8,187 nucleotides of DNA from Paracoccaceae bacterium (GTDB lineage Bacteria; Pseudomonadota; Alphaproteobacteria; Rhodobacterales; Rhodobacteraceae): the NCBI GenBank assembly GCA_015485375.1, contig WFTU01000193.1, forward strand, positions 1 through 8,187. Reading direction: 5' to 3'. The notes beneath the pieces are model-generated. The model did not search any database. It saw only the letters and a list, made by a program, of their open reading frames with translations, and was not told the origin of the DNA. Position 1 is the first letter of the stretch. The number at the start of each line of letters is the position of its first letter. Below, one piece after another: positions 5,452-8,187 of this stretch. The position numbers and the translations under genes are program-made.

Positions 5452-7518
5452 GTGTTCTCTGACGATCGGTTTATGACTCTTGCGACCGGACTGGTCCTGG
5501 CTATCGTGGTTGGCACGATTGCCCAGAAGAGCGATACCGTGATGGCATTTTTCGGTGCCGGAGGCGCAGAGACAGTCGCGAGCGACCAGTTCACCGTAAA
5601 AGCCGGCAAAGACCAGACGCTCGATATCCTGGCAAATGACACACTGGCCGGTGAAGTGGTGATCACGCGCGCTCCGTCCTGCGGGGCGGTGGACACCAAC
5701 GCTGACGGCTCCGTGAGCTATGGCGCGTCGGGTGATTGCTCCGGCGAAGTCGTATTTGCCTATTGTATCAAGAACGAAGACCTCTGCGAAGAGGCCGAGG
5801 TGAAACTGTCGGTTATCAATCTGGAGCCCGCAGCACCTGTTGTCGCGACGGCCGAGGCCGATGTAATGTCGGAACCGTCCGACAATATCATCGAGTCCGG
5901 CCCGGCGTCCGGAGCGCCCGCCGAAACCACACCGGCCGCTGTTGAAACCGCAACGTTCGAACCGGTTATCACGACGACGACGACACCGTCTTCGGGAGGT
6001 GACCGTTTTGTTCCGACCCAAATTCTTGTCGAGGACGAGGGAGAAGACACCTCCGTCGTCGGTTTCGGTGTCGCTCAGGCGCCGACGCTGTTCGCGCCCG
6101 ATTTCGCAGAACTGATCCAGCCGCAGGAAACTGTTGATACCCTGCGCCGCAGCGTTGCCGGTGTTGCGCCTTCGCAAATTGCCCAGGACGAGAATATTGC
6201 CGCACAGTCCAGCGCTTCCACGCCGTCGCGGGTCGAGCTGTCGAGCGGAACCCTGCAGGCCAGCCCGTCGTTCGAGACCGACTCGGCTGCGCCGGTGATT
6301 GCTATGGCGGCGCCAAGCCAGCCGCGCGTCGGGGTTGTGCCGATGCTTGCGCCTGCGCAACAGGATGCACCGCTGGTGCGCGGACCTGATGTGGATACAA
6401 CAGTGCCGGTTACGCTGGCGCTCGATAGCGGCACCACAAATGATGATCCGGTTAGTGTTAGCGACGTGACCGACCAGCCGACATCGCTTGCTTCGGCCTC
6501 CGCGCCTTACGGGCAGGAGCCGGCAAACCCGCCGGAGAATGTCGATACGCTGAGCGCGGATGCCGGCAATGTACGTATCGCGGCCGAAGACCCGGCCGAC
6601 AGTTCGGATATTGTTGTCGAGATGGCCGCGCAGATTATTCTTCCCTCGCCGCACCTGACCCAGAACCTCGATCGCAACGAGCAGGCAACCCCCGAGGTTG
6701 AGGCCTTGCTGAGCGATGAAAATTTTGTAGCCAATCTCGAACCCTCGGCCCCGCCGGTGAAAGAGCCTGTCGAGGTGGCATCGCTTCCGGCGGCTCCAGC
6801 TGTGACGGCGGTTCCCGAAACCCCTGCAGTCGCGCAGGAATGCGCAGTGCAGATGAGCGCGACCGCCCGTCCGGGTGCCGAGATTTCGATCTTTGTTGTT
6901 TCACCCTGTCATGCCAGCGAGCTGGTGACAATCGAGCATGCAGGTCTTTCCTTCACGGCGCGCATGGATGATAGCGGCTCGCTTTCGACAACCATTCCGG
7001 CCCTGACCGATCTTGCCATCGTGAATGCGACATTCGAAGACGGCGCTGCCGCACAATCGCAGATTCAGGTACGTGACGCGAAAGATGTCGAGCGGATCGC
7101 GGTCGTGTGGTCCGCACCGGTCAGTATTGATCTGCACGCCTTTGAAAACGGCGCAAAGGAAAACGAGCCCGGCCACGTATGGTCCGGCAACCCGCGCAAG
7201 TATCGCGACACGCTTACCGGTGGTGGCGGGTACATGCAGACGTTCGGCGACCCCGAAATCGTTGGCGGTACCGTGGCCGAGGTTTACTCCCTGCCGACAA
7301 ATCGTCTGCGCAAGGAAACCAACGTCCAGATGGATCTGAGCATTGATGACTCCACACGCTATTGCGGTCAGGCGATGATTCTGAAAACTATCCGCACGCA
7401 GAAGAACGCCGATCCCACGGTTCGCTCGTTCAACCTCGCACTGCCCGATTGTGCTTCGGCTGACAACGTCCTCGTCCTCGAAAACTTCATCGAGGCGATC
7501 AGCGTCGCGCGCCGCTAG
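5452..7518 (+). CDS. Membrane-anchored periplasmic protein of unknown function with a cadherin/Ig-like module
   Basis: I cannot name a function for this 688-residue protein. A hydrophobic segment (about 8-24, TLATGLVLAIVVGTIA) after a short N-terminus with R6 should anchor it in the inner membrane with the rest outside; no clear signal-peptidase site is seen. Residues about 41-122 look like a bacterial cadherin/Ig-like module (LDILANDTLAGEV, then DGSVSYGASGDCSGEVVFAYC) with C77, C96, C105 and C112. Residues about 124-460 are Pro/Ala/Glu/Thr/Val-rich and probably disordered, including a run of five Thr (174-178) coded by an ACG repeat. Residues about 464-688 form a second ordered region with C464, C486, C638 and C667. 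It begins beta-rich and contains VVWSAPVSIDLHAFENG (551-567), GHVWSGNPRKY (574-584) and GGGGYMQTFGDPE. The paired cysteines suggest disulphides. It lies downstream of secA on the same strand but behind a terminator-like stem-loop, so probably its own unit. I recall similar Rhodobacterales proteins near secA labelled 'translocase'; that label seems to come from position, not evidence. Confidence 0.8.
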   Translation: MFSDDRFMTLATGLVLAIVVGTIAQKSDTVMAFFGAGGAETVASDQFTVKAGKDQTLDILANDTLAGEVVITRAPSCGAVDTNADGSVSYGASGDCSGEVVFAYCIKNEDLCEEAEVKLSVINLEPAAPVVATAEADVMSEPSDNIIESGPASGAPAETTPAAVETATFEPVITTTTTPSSGGDRFVPTQILVEDEGEDTSVVGFGVAQAPTLFAPDFAELIQPQETVDTLRRSVAGVAPSQIAQDENIAAQSSASTPSRVELSSGTLQASPSFETDSAAPVIAMAAPSQPRVGVVPMLAPAQQDAPLVRGPDVDTTVPVTLALDSGTTNDDPVSVSDVTDQPTSLASASAPYGQEPANPPENVDTLSADAGNVRIAAEDPADSSDIVVEMAAQIILPSPHLTQNLDRNEQATPEVEALLSDENFVANLEPSAPPVKEPVEVASLPAAPAVTAVPETPAVAQECAVQMSATARPGAEISIFVVSPCHASELVTIEHAGLSFTARMDDSGSLSTTIPALTDLAIVNATFEDGAAAQSQIQVRDAKDVERIAVVWSAPVSIDLHAFENGAKENEPGHVWSGNPRKYRDTLTGGGGYMQTFGDPEIVGGTVAEVYSLPTNRLRKETNVQMDLSIDDSTRYCGQAMILKTIRTQKNADPTVRSFNLALPDCASADNVLVLENFIEAISVARR
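5971..5985 (+). repeat. Short ACG trinucleotide run
   Basis: Four ACG codons and one ACA stand in a row and encode five threonines in the linker of the 688-residue protein. The tract is short and in frame; a change in copy number would only lengthen or shorten the linker. Confidence 0.6.
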
Positions 7519-7519
7519 A

Positions 7520-8164
7520 TCATAGCAACCCCATACTGTTGAAGCTGCTGTCCCGTTCCTTGCCGACGATGATATGGTCGTGCAGTGTGATCCCCATTGC
7601 CTCCAGCGCGGTTTGAATGCGTGCGGTCATCTGGATGTCTGCCTCTGACGGAGTCGGGTCGCCCGACGGGTGGTTATGCACCAGTATCAGGGCCGAGGCA
7701 TTCAGTTCCAGCGCCCGTTTGACCACCTCGCGCGGATAGACGGGGACGTGATCGACGGTGCCCTTGGCCTGTTCCTCGTCCGCGATCAGGATGTTTTTGC
7801 GGTCCAGATAGAGGATGCGGAACTGTTCCGTCTCGCGATGGGCCATGGCGGTTTTGCAATATTCCAGCAGCGCGTCCCACGAGGTCAGCGCATTCTGCCC
7901 CAGCACTCTGGCCTGTGCGAGGCGGTGGGCGGCAGCCTCGACAATCTTCAATTCCTGCACCACGGCGGCCCCTACGCCCTGCACCTGTGTCAGACGGGAA
8001 GGCGGCGCGGAAATTACGCGGTTGAAATCGCCGAAAACCTCCAGCAGGTGTTTGGCCAGCGGTTTGACATCGCGGCGCGGAATGGCGCGGAACAGCAACA
8101 GTTCCAGCAGTTCGTAATCCTCCAGCGCCACACCGCCGGCCCGCATGAAGCGTTCGCGCAGGCG
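7520..8164 (-). CDS. radC: RadC-family JAMM/MPN protein, N-terminus missing at contig end
   Basis: 214 genuine residues (RLRERFMRAGG to SSFNSMGLL) are present. An N-terminal helix-hairpin-helix region includes LTQVQGVGAAVVQELKIVEAA, and the C-terminal JAMM/MPN domain carries the metal-binding motif HNHPSGDPTPSEAD, in which H-x-H and the final D are the expected zinc ligands. The upstream catalytic-type Glu sits in TEQFRILYLD. RadC was named for DNA repair, but its molecular role is not settled; a peptidase-like fold is clear from the motif. The frame stays open to 8179 with a GTG that would begin MYKRQ, but 8165-8187 is sequencing adapter, so that start is false. By comparison with usual lengths roughly 30-45 residues are missing. 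The gene converges on the 688-residue gene, with 1 nt between the two stop codons, so there is no room for a terminator between them. Confidence 0.95.
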   Translation of the reverse strand, partial: RLRERFMRAGGVALEDYELLELLLFRAIPRRDVKPLAKHLLEVFGDFNRVISAPPSRLTQVQGVGAAVVQELKIVEAAAHRLAQARVLGQNALTSWDALLEYCKTAMAHRETEQFRILYLDRKNILIADEEQAKGTVDHVPVYPREVVKRALELNASALILVHNHPSGDPTPSEADIQMTARIQTALEAMGITLHDHIIVGKERDSSFNSMGLL

Positions 8165-8187
8165 CTGTCTCTTATACACATCTCCGA
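8165..8187. other. Illumina Nextera transposase adapter (not genomic)
   Basis: The last 23 nt begin with CTGTCTCTTATACACATCT, the 19-nt Tn5 mosaic end used in Nextera libraries, and continue with CCGA, the first bases of the read-2 adapter arm. This is read-through adapter left on the assembled end. It is not an insertion sequence and should be trimmed. Confidence 0.97.

Noticed and set aside
5395..6654. A 419-codon minus-strand frame antisense to the 688-residue gene
   Set aside because: The product is extremely Arg-rich without a fold pattern, whereas the plus frame has a ribosome site, membrane segment and ordered modules.
8165..8187. Transposon end at the right edge suggesting a mobile element
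   Set aside because: The Tn5 mosaic-end sequence is followed by Illumina adapter bases at the very end of the contig, so it comes from library preparation.

Overview
This 8.2-kb window looks like chromosomal DNA from an alphaproteobacterium, most likely of the Rhodobacterales/Roseobacter group. The basis is the SecA N-terminus (MLGVGAIAKKVFGTPNDRK), the arrangement secA divergent from a parvulin-argJ-mutT cluster, GC-rich codon use, and full-length open frames antisense to the genes. The family-level placement rests on recollection of those sequences and that gene order, not on a search. The right end carries Illumina Nextera adapter sequence, so the window is probably a whole short contig with both ends set by assembly.

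Left part (1-2129, all minus strand): a tight three-gene operon. A secreted parvulin-type peptidyl-prolyl isomerase is followed 4 nt later by argJ (arginine biosynthesis). argJ overlaps by ATGA the start of a MutT-like Nudix hydrolase that is cut by the left edge. Middle (2130-5111): a 258-nt divergent control region, then secA, the ATPase motor of the Sec pathway, complete with its C-terminal zinc motif. The parvulin and SecA share a theme: one drives proteins through the membrane, the other probably helps fold them in the periplasm.

Right part: a 340-nt gene-free, relatively AT-rich stretch (5112-5451) holds a long imperfect stem-loop with four GANTC sites and a plausible promoter with a CtrA-like box. 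Next is a 688-residue membrane-anchored, probably periplasmic protein of no known function: a cadherin/Ig-like module, a long Pro/Ala/Glu/Thr-rich linker and a C-terminal domain with four cysteines. It is the least explained gene here. It converges, 1 nt between stop codons, on radC (minus strand), whose N-terminus is missing. The apparent first residues MYKRQ of that frame are translated adapter.

No mobile element, CRISPR array, tRNA or rRNA was seen. Most of the window is ordinary core genome; the unexplained material is the 688-residue protein and the intergenic stretch before it.
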